From contig JBMNFF010000010.1 of assembly GCA_050949165.1 (NCBI GenBank), forward strand, positions 62,001-126,000: DNA of 64,000 nucleotides. The letters run 5' to 3'. The translations under genes and the position numbers were made by a program. This document shows positions 1-6,919 of the stretch, piece after piece. The notes beneath the pieces were generated by a model. It searched no databases. It saw only the letters and a program-made list of their open reading frames with translations, and was not told where the DNA came from. This stretch comes from DAIOXA01 sp050949165 (GTDB lineage Bacteria; Bacillota; Proteinivoracia; UBA4975). Position 1 is the first letter of the stretch, and each line of letters starts with the position of its first letter.

Positions 1-193
1 CTTTGAGGAGCTTGTACAAGCGCCGGGCAATATAGGCGTGCTCGGTGACCACGTTGAGGTTTACTTGCCGGCGACCGCTGAACTGCAAATTGCCGTTGGT
101 GACAATCAGCCCCAGCAGTTCTGAGCGCCGGCAGCACCCCTTGGGGATTTCCTGGCGGCAGAGCTCCGACTTAATCGTCGAAGTAAAGGACAC
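1..193 (-). CDS. whiA: WhiA family DNA-binding regulator, N-terminal part only
   Basis: The gene is cut by the window start, so only the first 64 codons are visible. It begins with GTG at 193, preceded by a GGAGGTGA ribosome binding site that overlaps the end of yvcK. The product starts MSFTSTIKSEL and continues with a CCRRSELLGLI stretch and NLNVVTEHAYIARRLY, the pattern of the LAGLIDADG-like N-terminal domain of WhiA. WhiA is a conserved DNA-binding protein linked to sporulation in actinobacteria and to division and chromosome segregation in Firmicutes. It sits 17 bases after yvcK, in the conserved rapZ-yvcK-whiA order, which supports the call. The C-terminal helix-turn-helix lies outside the window. 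Confidence 0.88.
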   Translation of the reverse strand, partial: MSFTSTIKSELCRQEIPKGCCRRSELLGLIVTNGNLQFSGRRQVNLNVVTEHAYIARRLYKLLK

Positions 194-210
194 GGGGACT
201 CACCTCCATC

Positions 211-1575
211 TCAGCCGGAAACTATGGTATCCCGCTCTTGTTCATTGGGGGCTCGTTTGAGCTGAGCCTCCAGGAGCAAGAGGTCAAGCAAGCGGGCGGG
301 CTTATAGGATTCGGCGGCAATCCTGGACAGCAAACAGCGGGCCAGTGCCGAAGGGTTGTGGCGCGCCACCGGGCCGGGCTGGAGCAGGTTGGCAGCCAGA
401 ATCCTCACCCGCTGTTGACGCAGGCGCTCCCAATCCACCTGCACCGGCTCGGCGTCTTCCTGAGCATAGCGCTCCAGGGTGTCCGGGGGGATGGACTGGT
501 TGTTGACCACGATGTAGTCAAAGACATCGGGCCCGATATGCCGATAAATTGCTTCCAGGTGGTCGGCTGCCGAATAGGAACTGGTCTCGCCGGCCTGGGT
601 CATTATATTGCAGACGTAAAACTTCAGGGCGGAGCTGGAGCGGATGGCCTCGGCCACGCCGCCCACCAAGAGGTTGGGAAGCAGGCTGGTGTAGAGGCTT
701 CCCGGCCCCACAACTATGGCGTCAGCGGCAGCTATATCTTCCAGGACTTCGTCCAGGGCCTGGACATCCCGGGGAACCAGCTCCAGGCGTTGGATGGCTG
801 AATCTGCCCGGCCGATATTGCTCTCGCCCAAAATAACCTTGCCGTCGACGCAGGCGGCCTTGAGCTGCACATTGGATGCCGTTACCGGCAGGACCTTGCC
901 CCGGATGGCCAGGACCTTTCCCGATTCCTTGACTGCGGTCTGAAAGCCCAGCATCTGAGTCATGGCGGCCAGGAACAAGTTGCCGAAACTGTGGCCGCCC
1001 AGCCCGTCGCCATGTTTGAAGCGATACTGAAAGAGCTGCTCCAAAAGAGATTCGGTATCGGCCAGGGCAACCAGGCAGTTGCGGATATCCCCGGGCGGCG
1101 GCATTCCCAACTCGCCCCGGAGGATGCCGGAGCTGCCGCCGTCATCGGCCACAGTGACCACCGCAGTTATATTGCTGGTAAAGTGCTTCAGACCCCGCAG
1201 CAGCGTGGAGAGGCCGGTGCCGCCGCCGATGACCACCACCCGCGGGCCCCGGCGCAGATAGCGGGACTGGTAGAGCATATCGACCAAGGTGGCATTGCGC
1301 GGAGCCACTCCCCGGATGAGGGAGCGAAAGAAGCCGATTCCCGCCACCATCATGAGGACGATCCCCAGGAATAAGGTGATAAAGAGGTTGATGCGCCCGC
1401 CGCCGGTGAGGGCCAGAAATTGGTTGAGGATGCTGCGAACGGGGCCGCTGAGCCTCGGAACCCCCAGAACCAGGCCGAGGCTGGCCCCCAGGATCAAGAG
1501 AAAACTCAGGAACAATAAGAACAGCCAGCGCTTTATGCCCAGGCCGGGATAGAGCAGTTTAAGAAACCATCTCAT
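211..1575 (-). CDS. yvcK: YvcK/CofD-like gluconeogenesis factor with N-terminal membrane anchor
   Basis: 454 residues. The CofD-like nucleotide-binding domain begins near residue 113 with VVVIGGGTGLSTLLRGL, followed by VTVADDGGSSG and GDIRNCLVAL, hallmarks of YvcK. The family binds UDP-sugars and is needed for normal morphology and for growth on gluconeogenic carbon sources in Bacillus. Ahead of that domain are two hydrophobic segments (about residues 17-39 and 62-85), so this is the longer, membrane-anchored form seen in many Clostridia rather than the soluble form of about 320 residues in Bacillus. It follows rapZ by 12 bases and precedes whiA, a conserved three-gene unit. Confidence 0.93.
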   Translation of the reverse strand: MRWFLKLLYPGLGIKRWLFLLFLSFLLILGASLGLVLGVPRLSGPVRSILNQFLALTGGGRINLFITLFLGIVLMMVAGIGFFRSLIRGVAPRNATLVDMLYQSRYLRRGPRVVVIGGGTGLSTLLRGLKHFTSNITAVVTVADDGGSSGILRGELGMPPPGDIRNCLVALADTESLLEQLFQYRFKHGDGLGGHSFGNLFLAAMTQMLGFQTAVKESGKVLAIRGKVLPVTASNVQLKAACVDGKVILGESNIGRADSAIQRLELVPRDVQALDEVLEDIAAADAIVVGPGSLYTSLLPNLLVGGVAEAIRSSSALKFYVCNIMTQAGETSSYSAADHLEAIYRHIGPDVFDYIVVNNQSIPPDTLERYAQEDAEPVQVDWERLRQQRVRILAANLLQPGPVARHNPSALARCLLSRIAAESYKPARLLDLLLLEAQLKRAPNEQERDTIVSG

Positions 1576-1587
1576 GGCGGCGCCCCC

Positions 1588-2436
1588 CTATGCCCTCTCG
1601 ATATCGCGATGGAGGGTGGTGACATTCTGCCCTAAATCGGCAAAGAAGGTCGCCAGCAGGTTGGCAATGGTCACCGAGCGATGCTTGCCGCCGGTACAGC
1701 CTACGGCGACGATAAGATGAGTCTTCCCTTCGTCGATGTAGCAGGGAATCAGAAAACTCAAGAGGTCTTTGAGCTTTCTGATGAACTGATGGGTCATGGT
1801 CCAGCCCAGGACGTAGTCCTTGACCTCCTCATCCTCTCCCGTAAGATCCCGCAGGGCCTCCTGGTAATGGGGATTGGGCAGAAAGCGGACATCAAAGACC
1901 AAATCTGCATCCATGGGCAGGCCGTGCTTAAAGCCGAAGGAGACCACGGTAATGTTCAACAGCTTGCCCAGGGTCCCCTCCCGGGCAAAGAGGGAAAAGA
2001 GCTTCTGCCGGAGCTCCGCCGCCGTAATCCGGGAAGTGTCCAGGATGACATCGGCCCTGCCCCGCAGGGGGGCCATCCGCTCCTGCTCCAGTTCTATGCC
2101 TCTCTCGATGCTGCCCTCGGGGGTGAGGGGGTGAGTGCGGCGATTCTCCTTAAAGCGCCGAACCAGCGCGGAGCTGTTGGCTTCCAGGAAGAGAACCCGG
2201 GCAGGGTGGGAGAGGCCGGTGAGAAATTGTTCCAGCTCATCAAAGAAATGCCCGCCCCGGATGTCCACCACCGCCGCCACTTTATCCACCTTGGCCGATT
2301 GCTCGCAGAGTTCGATGAATTTGGGCAGCAACTGAGGCGGCAAGTTGTCGACACAATAGTAACCCATGTCTTCAAAGGCGTGCATGGCGATGGTCTTGCC
2401 CGCGCCGGACAAGCCGGTAATTATCACTATGTTCAA
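1588..2436 (-). CDS. rapZ: RapZ/YvcJ family nucleotide-binding protein
   Basis: 282 residues. The N-terminus carries a Walker A motif (GLSGAGKT, residues 8-15), and the C-terminal domain has the conserved VGCTGGKHRS loop (about 245-254). In E. coli RapZ binds RNA and controls GlcN6P synthase mRNA through small RNAs. In Bacillus the orthologue YvcJ is a nucleotide-binding protein affecting competence, so the Gram-positive role is less clear. It is the first gene of the rapZ-yvcK-whiA group. The start MNIVIITGLSG is fixed by the P-loop starting at residue 8. Confidence 0.93.
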   Translation of the reverse strand: MNIVIITGLSGAGKTIAMHAFEDMGYYCVDNLPPQLLPKFIELCEQSAKVDKVAAVVDIRGGHFFDELEQFLTGLSHPARVLFLEANSSALVRRFKENRRTHPLTPEGSIERGIELEQERMAPLRGRADVILDTSRITAAELRQKLFSLFAREGTLGKLLNITVVSFGFKHGLPMDADLVFDVRFLPNPHYQEALRDLTGEDEEVKDYVLGWTMTHQFIRKLKDLLSFLIPCYIDEGKTHLIVAVGCTGGKHRSVTIANLLATFFADLGQNVTTLHRDIERA

Positions 2437-2474
2437 GGTACCGCCCCCTCTTCGGCCGGCAGGGGTTATTATCT

Positions 2475-3221
2475 TTACCGGCCCTTGTCCTTCCAGTTTA
2501 CATTAACAATCCGCTCCCTGTCCAGGCCCAGTCGGCGCACCAGCTCAATCCCCCGCTCAAACCTGCCCACCTCCCCGGGGGCATGGGCGTCGCTGCCGAT
2601 GACAAACTCCACTTCCTCTACGGCGGCGGCCCGCTGGATGTCAGGGGCGCAAGTATCGGCATGCCGGCAATTTATCTCCAGGCGGGTCCCGCGGCGGGCG
2701 CAGGCCCGGGCCAGCTCCCGACTGTCGATGGGCAGGCCGTAACCGGGATGGACCAGGATGTCCACCTTGTGGCGCTGGACACAGTTGATCAGGGCTCGGG
2801 TAAAGCTGTCATACAACAGGTGGCGATGGCGGCGACTGAGGAGGGCCAGCCAGCGCAGCCCGTAAAAGGCCCAGCAGGCGTCCATCCCCGAGGGCGCCAC
2901 CCGGGGGTGCAGTCCCACCAGGAGCATATCCAGCCGGTCGACCAAGGGCGGCGGAATGTCCAGATCCCCTTCCAGGGAAATGACGTTGGCCTCTATATTA
3001 AAGAGCAGCCGGGGTTTCCCCGGTCCTCCAGCCTCCCGCACCGCCCGCTCCAACCTGGGCCAGCGCCGCCGTGGCACTCCCACAAAGAGCAGGTTGGGGC
3101 CGTGCTCGGCTATCCCTATGGCTTCCAGGCCCAGCTCTGCAGCTGCCCGGAGGTTGTCAGCGATGTTGCCGCTGGCGTGACTCCAGCGGGTGTGAGTGTG
3201 GTAATCGGCAATGGGACGCAT
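2475..3221 (-). CDS. PHP-domain phosphoesterase/hydrolase
   Basis: 248 residues from the ATG at 3221. I chose this start because the metal-binding motif DYHTHT then begins at residue 6, as usual for PHP proteins, and GGAAGG lies just upstream. An in-frame ATG at 3299 would add a 26-residue low-quality extension. Further metal-ligand candidates are seen in EHGPN, LHPR, VHPGY, RHAD and GSDAHAPG, so the trinuclear metal site looks complete. The substrate is unknown; relatives include histidinol phosphatases and other phosphatases. It lies 38 bases ahead of rapZ and may be co-transcribed with it. Confidence 0.85.
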   Translation of the reverse strand: MRPIADYHTHTRWSHASGNIADNLRAAAELGLEAIGIAEHGPNLLFVGVPRRRWPRLERAVREAGGPGKPRLLFNIEANVISLEGDLDIPPPLVDRLDMLLVGLHPRVAPSGMDACWAFYGLRWLALLSRRHRHLLYDSFTRALINCVQRHKVDILVHPGYGLPIDSRELARACARRGTRLEINCRHADTCAPDIQRAAAVEEVEFVIGSDAHAPGEVGRFERGIELVRRLGLDRERIVNVNWKDKGR

Positions 3222-3243
3222 GGCGCCTTCCTTTCCGCAGAAT

Positions 3244-3357
3244 TTAGGTATCGGAACCCCATCTGAAGCAGTCCACCAGGTCCAGGGAGCCCCTGTCATA
3301 CAGGATACTCGCCTCCACGCCTTTTAGGACCTCCACCTCCAGAATCGTTCGGGGCAA
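3244..3357 (-). CDS. possible small ORF between spoIIP-like and PHP genes
   Basis: In the gap between the spoIIP-like stop and the PHP start, one minus-strand frame reads as 37 residues with protein-like composition, beginning near LPRTILEVEVLKG and ending FRWGSDT. A TTG at 3357 is the furthest start candidate; a GTG at 3315 sits behind GGAGGT. It could be a genuine small protein, a translated leader or a remnant. I do not recognise a family. Confidence 0.22.
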   Translation of the reverse strand: MPRTILEVEVLKGVEASILYDRGSLDLVDCFRWGSDT

Positions 3358-3385
3358 GACCCGGGGATTGGAAAAGTGGCAGGAA

Positions 3386-4639
3386 TCATATTCTCGTCCT
3401 GCCCCGCAACCGATTCCACCACTCCCTGAGCTGGCCAGGCAAGCCGCTGAGGGAGCCCTTGCCTACTTTGATCTCCTTAAATTGTGCGAGGATGTAGCCC
3501 GGCCGCAGCTTTTCCCAGGGAATGCGGGCCAGGACGTCCCGAAATTCATTGTCCTTAAACTCCACCAACTTCTCCTTTACCCCCGCCCAGCTGCCGGTAC
3601 TGATGAAGAGGTAAAAGGAGCCGCCCACCGCCAACAGACCCAACAGGGTCAGCACCCCCTTGAGGAGACCGCCCTGCCTGGCCGCAGGCGGGTCGGCAGT
3701 GGATTGGAGCCGGGGATTCTTCTCGATTTCGGCGTCGGTTGCGGAATTCTCCCGGGTCTGGGGACTGCCGTACAAGGTGGCATAGACCACTTCGGCAAAG
3801 AGCCCGGCCCCCGTTTCGGCATGCAGGCGGCTGTTGGTATGGGCCCCCACTTCCATAAGCAGGGCCCGGGGATGCAGGTCCTGGTTATAATCGCCCCGGG
3901 CATAAAAGATTCCCTTGACCAGCTCGGGATACATGGCGTCGGCGGCGGCCTTGAGCTGCCAGGCAAACTCCTCATTGACCCGATAGTTGGGATTCTGGGT
4001 CCCCACCACCAGCATGACCTGGGTCAACTCCCTATCCCCTATTTCCCGATAATACTCTTCCCAGGGGGCGGCGTCCCGGTGCAGGTCAAAGATGGCATCA
4101 AAATCCTCCTCGATGAAATCCAGGACGGCGGTGCGGGAACGGCGGTACGAGCCCTGATAGGGGAAAAAAGTCTGCTGGCAGTGGACGACCTCCAGGGCGT
4201 CCTGGCCTTCCAGGCTCTGGGTAAACTGGGCCCCCACTTTGTACACCCCGCCTTGGCTCTGGTCAGTGGAGTCGACGCCGTCGCTGGGCTGGTAAGATTC
4301 GCCGCTATGGGTGTGGTAGAGGGCAATCCGCCGGGAGTCGGCCCCTTCCAGTCCCTGGGCCGGGCTTGCCGGGGACAGGCTTCCCTGGTCCTCCACCAGC
4401 TCAGCCCAAGCCCGTAGCCGTCGATTGTCCACCTTGTAGACCCGGTACATGCGGTTGTCGCTGTCCAGGAACTGGTCGCCCACGTGGATGCGGATACCGG
4501 TCCGGAGCAGGACATTGTTTTCCCGATCATAGAGGGTAAACCAGCGGCCGCCCTCCAATTCATGCTCGGCGGCGACCGCCGGCGCCGGCAGCAGGAGTAA
4601 GCACAACATAAGCAGGCAGCAGAATTTAGCCAAGTCCAT
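3386..4639 (-). CDS. spoIIP: SpoIIP-family peptidoglycan amidase/endopeptidase with C-terminal membrane segment
   Basis: 417 residues. A signal peptide (about 1-23) precedes a SpoIIP domain with YHTHSGESY, DLHRDAAP, VVGTQNPNY, YNQDLHPRALLMEVG and AHTNS, all matching stage II sporulation protein P. SpoIIP works with SpoIID and SpoIIM to hydrolyse septal peptidoglycan during forespore engulfment. Unusually, a further hydrophobic segment (LLGLLAVGGSFYLFIST, about residues 326-345) and a basic tail follow the catalytic domain, so this copy may be anchored at its C-terminus. It is followed by the PHP gene and rapZ-yvcK-whiA. The ribosome binding site GAGGAGG lies in a short inverted repeat (about 4634-4659). 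Confidence 0.85.
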   Translation of the reverse strand: MDLAKFCCLLMLCLLLLPAPAVAAEHELEGGRWFTLYDRENNVLLRTGIRIHVGDQFLDSDNRMYRVYKVDNRRLRAWAELVEDQGSLSPASPAQGLEGADSRRIALYHTHSGESYQPSDGVDSTDQSQGGVYKVGAQFTQSLEGQDALEVVHCQQTFFPYQGSYRRSRTAVLDFIEEDFDAIFDLHRDAAPWEEYYREIGDRELTQVMLVVGTQNPNYRVNEEFAWQLKAAADAMYPELVKGIFYARGDYNQDLHPRALLMEVGAHTNSRLHAETGAGLFAEVVYATLYGSPQTRENSATDAEIEKNPRLQSTADPPAARQGGLLKGVLTLLGLLAVGGSFYLFISTGSWAGVKEKLVEFKDNEFRDVLARIPWEKLRPGYILAQFKEIKVGKGSLSGLPGQLREWWNRLRGRTRI

Positions 4640-4698
4640 TCCTCCTCTGCTAATAATTTGTATCAGAGGCAGGAAAATTAACCCCCGCCCAGGCGGGG

Positions 4699-4727
4699 CA
4701 AAAAAGAAACCGTCCGGCGAGGGACGG
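4699..4727 (-). terminator. terminator after trxA
   Basis: Read on the minus strand, CCGTCC and GGACGG form a stem followed by TTTCTTTTTT. A second GC-rich inverted repeat (4683-4698) lies just beyond. It separates the trx genes from spoIIP. Confidence 0.75.
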
Positions 4728-4737
4728 AATTTTTTCC

Positions 4738-5055
4738 CTAAATATGAGGCTGAATTCTAGAGATCAAGGCCTTCTTGGGCTGGAAGCCCACGCTGGTCTC
4801 CACCACTTCTCCGCCCTTGAAGAGCATGAGGGTGGGAATGCTCATGACCCCGTAGCGCTGGGCCAATTCTCCTTCTTCATCTACATTGACCTTGACGATC
4901 TTCAGGCTCTGGCCCAATTCCTGATCCACTTCCTCGAGAACTGGCGCCACCATCCGGCAGGGGCCGCACCAGTCAGCCCAAAAGTCCACCAGGACAGGGA
5001 GCTGGGACTGCAGGACTTCTTGTTCAAACTCGGCGCCGGTAATTTTCTTTACCAT
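4738..5055 (-). CDS. trxA: thioredoxin
   Basis: 105 residues from the ATG at 5055, with GAGAGG at a suitable distance. A nearby ATG at 5064 touches the same site. The length is canonical for thioredoxin. The active site WCGPC is at residues 29-33 and the conserved cis-proline loop reads SIPTLM. It reduces protein disulfides and is itself reduced by thioredoxin reductase, whose gene lies directly upstream and ends 13 bases before this start, so the two form one operon. In a bacillithiol-producing cell this would be one of two thiol-reducing systems. Confidence 0.95.
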   Translation of the reverse strand: MVKKITGAEFEQEVLQSQLPVLVDFWADWCGPCRMVAPVLEEVDQELGQSLKIVKVNVDEEGELAQRYGVMSIPTLMLFKGGEVVETSVGFQPKKALISRIQPHI

Positions 5056-5068
5056 TATACTCATCCTC

Positions 5069-5992
5069 TCAAAAGATTTCTTCGATATATTCTGCCGCGC
5101 TGAGGGCGGCAATACATCCATCGCTCACTGCCGTTACTATCTGCCGCCAGCGCTTGTGGCGAACATCGCCCACGGCAAAGACCCCGGGAATATTGGTCCT
5201 CATGTCCTCGTCGGTAATAATGTACCCCTCGGGGCTCAGGGCAATGCCCGAAGCGGCCAGGGGACCGCCGGGTTGCCTGCCCACGAAGATGAATAGCCCT
5301 TCTATCTCCAAATGCGAACTGCCACCGCCCCGGGTATCGGCCAGGGTAACCCCGGTCAGCCTGGTATCCCCCAGAATCTCGGTCACCGTCTTATTCCAGA
5401 GGGGGGTGATTTTTGCATGCTCCAGCAGGCGTTTCTGCTGAATCTGTTCGGCCCGCATGCTGTCCCGGCGGTGGATCAGCCACACGTGCTCGGCGAACTT
5501 GGTCAGGAAGAGGGCCTCCTTGACGGCAGTATCGCCGCCGCCCACCACCGCCACCTTCTTCCCCCGGAAAAAGGCGCCGTCGCAGGTGGCGCAATAGGAA
5601 ACGCCCCTGCCGATGAAGGTCTGCTCGCCGGGGACGTCCAGGGTTTTTGGCGTCACTCCGGTGGCGATAATCAAGGCCTTGGCCTTGATGCTTCCCTGCT
5701 CGGTGATGACTTCTTTGATGGAGCCAGCCAGGTTGAGGGATTCCACAGGCGAGTTCACCATGCCGACGTCAAAGCGACTGGTCTGGGCCAACATATTGGC
5801 GGCCAATTGGGCGCCGGAAACCGGCTCTACAAAGCCAGGATAGTTTTCTATCTCATGGGTCAGGACCACCTGCCCACCTGGTCCGCGCCCCTCGACAATG
5901 ACTGTTGACAGCATTGCCCGGCCTGCATAGAGGCCCGCTGCCAGCCCTGCCGGTCCGCCGCCGATGATGGCCAAGTCATAGATGTTGTCCAT
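5069..5992 (-). CDS. trxB: thioredoxin reductase (NADPH)
   Basis: 307 residues, normal for the low-molecular-weight flavoenzyme. The FAD-binding GGGPAG is at residues 11-16, the redox-active CATC at 134-137, the NADPH-binding GGGDTA motif follows, and the C-terminus has FAVGDVR. It transfers electrons from NADPH to thioredoxin, encoded just downstream. The start has AGGAGG upstream and a clear promoter. A perfect palindrome lies between the promoter and the start codon (see the operator entry), pointing to specific repression. Confidence 0.96.
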   Translation of the reverse strand: MDNIYDLAIIGGGPAGLAAGLYAGRAMLSTVIVEGRGPGGQVVLTHEIENYPGFVEPVSGAQLAANMLAQTSRFDVGMVNSPVESLNLAGSIKEVITEQGSIKAKALIIATGVTPKTLDVPGEQTFIGRGVSYCATCDGAFFRGKKVAVVGGGDTAVKEALFLTKFAEHVWLIHRRDSMRAEQIQQKRLLEHAKITPLWNKTVTEILGDTRLTGVTLADTRGGGSSHLEIEGLFIFVGRQPGGPLAASGIALSPEGYIITDEDMRTNIPGVFAVGDVRHKRWRQIVTAVSDGCIAALSAAEYIEEIF

Positions 5993-6003
5993 ACTATACC
6001 TCC

Positions 6004-6022
6004 TATACCCCTGTGGGGTATA
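6004..6022 (-). promoter_or_regulatory. palindromic operator in the trxBA leader, CsoR/CstR-like
   Basis: TATACCCC and GGGGTATA form a perfect 8-base inverted repeat with a 3-base centre (TGT). It abuts the -10 hexamer and lies between the promoter and the trxB ribosome binding site, where repressor binding would block transcription. G/C tracts flanked by TA are typical of operators of the CsoR family (copper-sensing CsoR, persulfide-sensing CstR). Assignment to that family is inference; no such regulator gene is in the window. Confidence 0.55.
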
Positions 6023-6051
6023 TCATAGCAAAACTCAGCTGTCCCTGTCAA
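6022..6051 (-). promoter_or_regulatory. trxB promoter
   Basis: On the minus strand TTGACA (6046-6051) is followed after 18 bases by TATGAT (6022-6027), a near-consensus housekeeping promoter about 30 bases ahead of the trxB start. Confidence 0.75.
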
Positions 6052-6152
6052 GGGGTTATTTGCCCAAGCCGGAAAAAATTATGGGTATTACCATAACCTG
6101 GGGGAGGAAACCCGAGGCAAATTGTAGAATATTTAAAAAGGGAGGTGACATA

Positions 6153-6662
6153 ATGGATTGGGCGAAAAAAATTCTCATGGCAATAATCCTGCTCTGCCTG
6201 CTCGCCGGCTGTAAGGCAGAAATCGCCGGCCCGGTTCCCGACTATACCGATGCCCCTGATTATACCAGTCCCCATCGCCGGATTCCCCAATCTGAGCACA
6301 GCCTTACCGGCGTCATCTCCGATGTGCACCTGGAAGTCTTGAAGAATAGCGAACGCCTGCATATCGGCGATCGAAGTGAAAACACCAACGATTCCCTGCC
6401 GGCCTATGAAATAGCGTACACCGGAACGGCCCTGCTGATACGGGTCTACGCCCAAATCGTTCAGAGCGAGCTCTGGCAGGATAAGTTGGAGAACTTTGCC
6501 AACCAATCCCCCTTGATAGAGGCAATGACTTGGAAGATGGGCAAAGACGACCTCTATGCCGAGTTTGCCCTGGAGCTGAAGGAACCAATCCTGTACAGGA
6601 CCTGGTACTATGTAAACGCCAGTTTTTTTACTATAGAGTTTACCGCAAAACCGAAAAACTAG
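6153..6662 (+). CDS. lipoprotein of unknown function
   Basis: 169 residues from the ATG at 6153, behind GGAGGTGA (6141-6148). A longer upstream reading frame lacks such a site. The N-terminus is a lipoprotein signal with lipobox LLAGC (Cys20). The mature part has a Pro/Tyr-rich spacer, then a region of alternating beta-type sequence ending FTIEFTAKP. This loosely recalls AMIN-type beta-sandwich domains, but I cannot assign a family. It is followed after 17 bases by a DUF1858 gene on the same strand. Confidence 0.75.
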   Translation: MDWAKKILMAIILLCLLAGCKAEIAGPVPDYTDAPDYTSPHRRIPQSEHSLTGVISDVHLEVLKNSERLHIGDRSENTNDSLPAYEIAYTGTALLIRVYAQIVQSELWQDKLENFANQSPLIEAMTWKMGKDDLYAEFALELKEPILYRTWYYVNASFFTIEFTAKPKN

Positions 6663-6679
6663 CAAAACCGAGGTGAGAT

Positions 6680-6898
6680 ATGCTTACGCCCCAATCCAAG
6701 GTGGGAGACATTCTGAACCGCTACCCCGACGCCGAAAAAGTCTTTGTGCAGCTGGGATTTACCGATTTGCTCAACCCCGTCATGCGCAGAACCGTGGCTA
6801 AATTCGCCACCCTGGAGGTCGCCGCTGCCAAGAAGAAAATGGCGGTTGCCGACCTGATTGCCGCCCTGGAAAAAGCCATAGGAGAGGAGGACAGCTGA
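6680..6898 (+). CDS. DUF1858 domain protein
   Basis: 72 residues: MLTPQSKVGDILNRYPDAEKV followed by FVQLGFTDLLNPVMRRTVAKF. The pattern of a short helical domain that asks for a set-point (VGDILNRYP, then LGF, then NPVMR) is typical of DUF1858, often found alone or next to hybrid-cluster and redox proteins. The ribosome binding site is GAGGTGAG. It is probably co-transcribed with the preceding lipoprotein. Its function is unknown. Confidence 0.8.
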   Translation: MLTPQSKVGDILNRYPDAEKVFVQLGFTDLLNPVMRRTVAKFATLEVAAAKKKMAVADLIAALEKAIGEEDS

Positions 6899-6919
6899 GT
6901 CCTCCTCTTACTCTTTTTC
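6884..6919 (+). terminator. terminator overlapping the end of the DUF1858 gene
   Basis: GAGGAGGAC and GTCCTCCTC form a 9-base stem around the stop codon, followed by a T-rich run. It lies between two convergent genes. Confidence 0.7.
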
